Below, in pieces: positions 7,432-8,737 of a stretch of DNA of 8,737 nt. The DNA is from an uncultured Clostridia bacterium. Lineage in GTDB: Bacteria; Bacillota; Clostridia; Christensenellales; Borkfalkiaceae. The notes under the pieces are model-generated. The model was not told where the DNA came from, ran no database searches, and saw only the letters and a list, made by a program, of their open reading frames with translations. The translations under genes and the position numbers were made by a program. Position 1 is the first letter of the stretch. Every line of letters begins with the position of its first letter. Location of the stretch: contig CAKQMM010000033.1 of NCBI GenBank assembly GCA_934254755.1, positions 1 through 8,737 of the forward strand, in the 5' to 3' direction.

Positions 7432-7460
7432 ATAATACATTCGTTTAAAGCGGCAATCAA
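7432..7460 (-). promoter_or_regulatory. Sigma-A-type promoter for the kinase-isomerase operon
   Basis: On the minus strand TTGATT (7460-7455) and TATTAT (7437-7432) are separated by exactly 17 bases, with TG directly before the -10. Predicted start is near 7425, giving a leader of about 38 bases before the kinase ATG with its AGGTGA site inside. Confidence 0.7.
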
Positions 7461-7523
7461 CAAAAATGGCTATATTTTTACTCCGTTAAAAAATTAAACC
7501 CGTATTTTTTTATAAAACAAAAT

Positions 7524-7542
7524 AAAATAAACGGTTTATTTT
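7524..7542. promoter_or_regulatory. 19-bp perfect palindrome, candidate regulator operator
   Basis: AAAATAAAC and GTTTATTTT are exact reverse complements around a single central G. The site lies between the divergent promoters, 10 bases upstream of the regulator -35 box. GntR/LacI hybrid regulators bind palindromes of about this size, and this is the only long perfect one in the divergent region. It is the best candidate for the adjacent regulator's own site, by position and symmetry only; AT-richness lowers its statistical weight. Confidence 0.5.
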
Positions 7543-7552
7543 TAATTATTGC

Positions 7553-7582
7553 TTTACAATCGTCGCAAATATCGGGTAAAAT
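7553..7582 (+). promoter_or_regulatory. Promoter of the regulator gene, predicted leaderless start
   Basis: TTTACA (7553-7558) and TAAAAT (7577-7582) are separated by 18 bases. The -10 box ends only 6 bases before the ATG, so the predicted +1 coincides with the A of the start codon. No Shine-Dalgarno sequence is visible before the ATG. Confidence 0.55.
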
Positions 7583-7588
7583 TTTATT

Positions 7589-8653
7589 ATGGAAGCGAAA
7601 AGCAAAAAACTTCACAAAAAAATAAGCGACGATATCATCGCCGATATAAAAAGCGGAAAACTTTCGGCGGGCGATAAACTGCCCGGGACAATAGAACTCG
7701 CAAAAATTTACGGCGTCAGCAAAACGACGGTCGAAAGGGCTTTAAAAACGCTTAAAGAAATGAACGTTATCTACTGCGTAAAAAAGGCGGGTACTTTCGT
7801 CAACGGCAGAAAAAACGCGGGTCAAAAAATCTTTGCGCTCATTATAACCAACGACGACGGCGACTATGCGAAAATCATCAAGGCGGCGCAGGTAACCGCG
7901 CTTATAAACAACTGTTTTTTAGAGGTTATGGTTACTTACGGCGACGTTTTAAAGGAAGCCGAAAAACTTGAACGAGCGCTTAAATCGGACTACGACGGGG
8001 TTATGGTTTACCCCGTAAAGGGCTACGATAACGTGGGGCTTTATAGCGCACTTCTGATAAAAAACGTTCCGTTTATATTTCTTGACAGGCGCGTTGACGG
8101 AATACGCGCCCCGCTTATAACGCCCGATAATTACCGCGGCGCGAGTTTGGCGGTTAAGCATCTTGCCGAAAACGGGCATAAAAACATCGGGTTCAGTTAC
8201 GTTATGCCCTACGCCCCGACCACCGAAAAAGAGCGGTTCGAGGGGTTCGTTAAAAGCATGGCGGAAAGCGGGCTTAAAATAAATGCCCGGAGCGTGAACA
8301 TCGTTAAAAACGCCCGCGGAAAGGTGCGCGCGGAAGAGTTTGCAAAAAGCGTAGCTATCGGAAAAACGGATATAACGGCGGTCGTGTGCGTGAATGACGA
8401 GCACGCCAAAACGCTTATTAAGGCGTTAAACGGGGTGGGGTTAAAGGTCCCCGAAGATATTTCCGTCGTCGGGTTTGACGGGGCGTTTACGGGCGGAGAA
8501 CTCGACTTGACGAGCGTCGTTCAGAACTTTTCCGCTCTCGGAGAAGCGGGGGTTAAATATCTTATTGACCTGATAAGCGGCAAGCCGCTTGACTGCACCG
8601 TGTATATCCCCGTTGAGTTTCATAGCGGCAAAACGGTTAAAAAAGCGACCTGA
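7589..8653 (+). CDS. GntR/LacI hybrid transcriptional regulator (AraR-like) of the sugar module
   Basis: The 354-residue protein joins two parts. Residues about 7-75 form a GntR-type winged helix, with the helix-turn-helix in LAKIYGVSKTTVERALKTL and the wing in KKAGTFVNG. Residues about 81-345 form a LacI/periplasmic-binding-protein-like sugar sensor, with LIITNDDGDYAKII, VPFIFLDRR, HLAENGHKNIGF, VVCVNDEHA and DISVVGFDG in the usual order. This architecture is known from Bacillus AraR, where sugar binding releases DNA. It is divergent from the kinase-isomerase operon, so it most likely represses it and perhaps itself; the ligand would be a sugar or sugar phosphate of that route, but this is inference. 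The start is forced: an in-frame TAA at 7577 leaves only the ATG at 7589, which lacks a Shine-Dalgarno site and may be leaderless. The C-terminus is complete and no terminator follows it. Confidence 0.88.
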   Translation: MEAKSKKLHKKISDDIIADIKSGKLSAGDKLPGTIELAKIYGVSKTTVERALKTLKEMNVIYCVKKAGTFVNGRKNAGQKIFALIITNDDGDYAKIIKAAQVTALINNCFLEVMVTYGDVLKEAEKLERALKSDYDGVMVYPVKGYDNVGLYSALLIKNVPFIFLDRRVDGIRAPLITPDNYRGASLAVKHLAENGHKNIGFSYVMPYAPTTEKERFEGFVKSMAESGLKINARSVNIVKNARGKVRAEEFAKSVAIGKTDITAVVCVNDEHAKTLIKALNGVGLKVPEDISVVGFDGAFTGGELDLTSVVQNFSALGEAGVKYLIDLISGKPLDCTVYIPVEFHSGKTVKKAT

Positions 8654-8677
8654 TTATCATATAATTGCCTTTTACTA

Positions 8678-8706
8678 TTGACCTTTTTGTTAAAATTTGA
8701 TATACT
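8678..8706 (+). promoter_or_regulatory. Strong sigma-A promoter with extended -10 at the right edge
   Basis: TTGACC (8678-8683) and TATACT (8701-8706) are 17 bases apart, and the -10 is preceded by TGA, giving an extended TGn element. Its transcript would start near 8712-8713 and run out of the window to a downstream gene not seen here. It begins 25 bases after the regulator stop, so a separate transcription unit starts here. Confidence 0.75.
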
Positions 8707-8712
8707 TTTTCA

Positions 8713-8732
8713 ATAGGGAAAACATTCCTTAT
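8713..8732 (+). promoter_or_regulatory. Hairpin/inverted repeat at the predicted +1 of the right-edge promoter
   Basis: ATAGGGAA pairs with TTCCTTAT around an AACA loop: 8 pairs, one of them G-U in RNA. It begins at the predicted transcription start, so it is either the first structure of the mRNA or an operator lying on the start site. Short and AT-containing, so chance is not excluded. Confidence 0.45.
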
Positions 8733-8737
8733 CACTA

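Noticed and set aside
7466..7489. Seven-codon open frame ATG GCT ATA ... TAA in the divergent region
   Set aside because: No ribosome binding site, and the surrounding DNA is explained by promoters and the operator candidate.
7492..7522. Second minus-strand promoter TTGTTT-N17-TTAATT for the kinase
   Set aside because: Both boxes are poor matches in AT-rich DNA; the promoter at 7432-7460 is clearly better.
7388..7588. Catabolite-responsive element (CcpA type) in the divergent region
   Set aside because: No sequence fits the TGnAAnCGnnnnCA pattern well; the inverted repeat at 7407-7424 has a different length and core.
7949..8404. Long minus-strand open frame inside the regulator gene
   Set aside because: It is antisense to a well-conserved sensor domain and resembles no family I know.

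Overview
The window looks like a chromosomal segment of a low-GC Bacillota (probably Clostridia) bacterium. The evidence is purine-rich Shine-Dalgarno sites, TTGaca/TAtaaT-type promoters, an intrinsic terminator, a teichoic-acid-type CDP-glycerol transferase and an AraR-like GntR/LacI hybrid regulator. The assignment below phylum is inference.

Left part (1..5233, + strand) is the distal end of a surface-polysaccharide (capsule or cell-wall glycan) operon. In order it holds a 5'-truncated CDP-glycerol/polyol-phosphate transferase (TagB/TagF family), a GT32-type DXD glycosyltransferase, a polytopic Wzy/O-antigen-ligase-like polymerase, a GT2 glycosyltransferase and a Wzx-like flippase. Genes overlap or lie 10 to 25 bases apart, so they read as one transcription unit. 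Together they would build a lipid-linked repeat unit, flip it, polymerise it and possibly decorate it with glycerol phosphate. The initiating transferase, chain-length control and promoter lie to the left of the window. The operon ends at a strong intrinsic terminator (about 5262..5304) that also looks able to stop the opposing operon.

Right part (5338..8653) is a sugar-phosphate module with visibly higher GC. A PfkB-family kinase (fructokinase-like) and a divergent class I mannose-6-phosphate isomerase form a minus-strand operon. They are divergent from a GntR/LacI hybrid regulator. The kinase and isomerase meet at fructose-6-phosphate, which suggests fructose/mannose use; a link to GDP-mannose supply for the neighbouring polymer is only a possibility. 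The 201-bp divergent intergenic region carries a good kinase promoter, an inverted repeat at its predicted +1, a 19-bp perfect palindrome (candidate operator), and a regulator promoter placed so that the regulator mRNA is predicted to be leaderless.

The right edge (8654..8737) carries a very good extended -10 promoter followed by a hairpin that starts at the predicted +1; its gene lies outside the window. I see no RNA genes, mobile elements or CRISPR. Most of the content is recognisable. The less ordinary signals are in the regulatory DNA and in the isomerase's active-site region.
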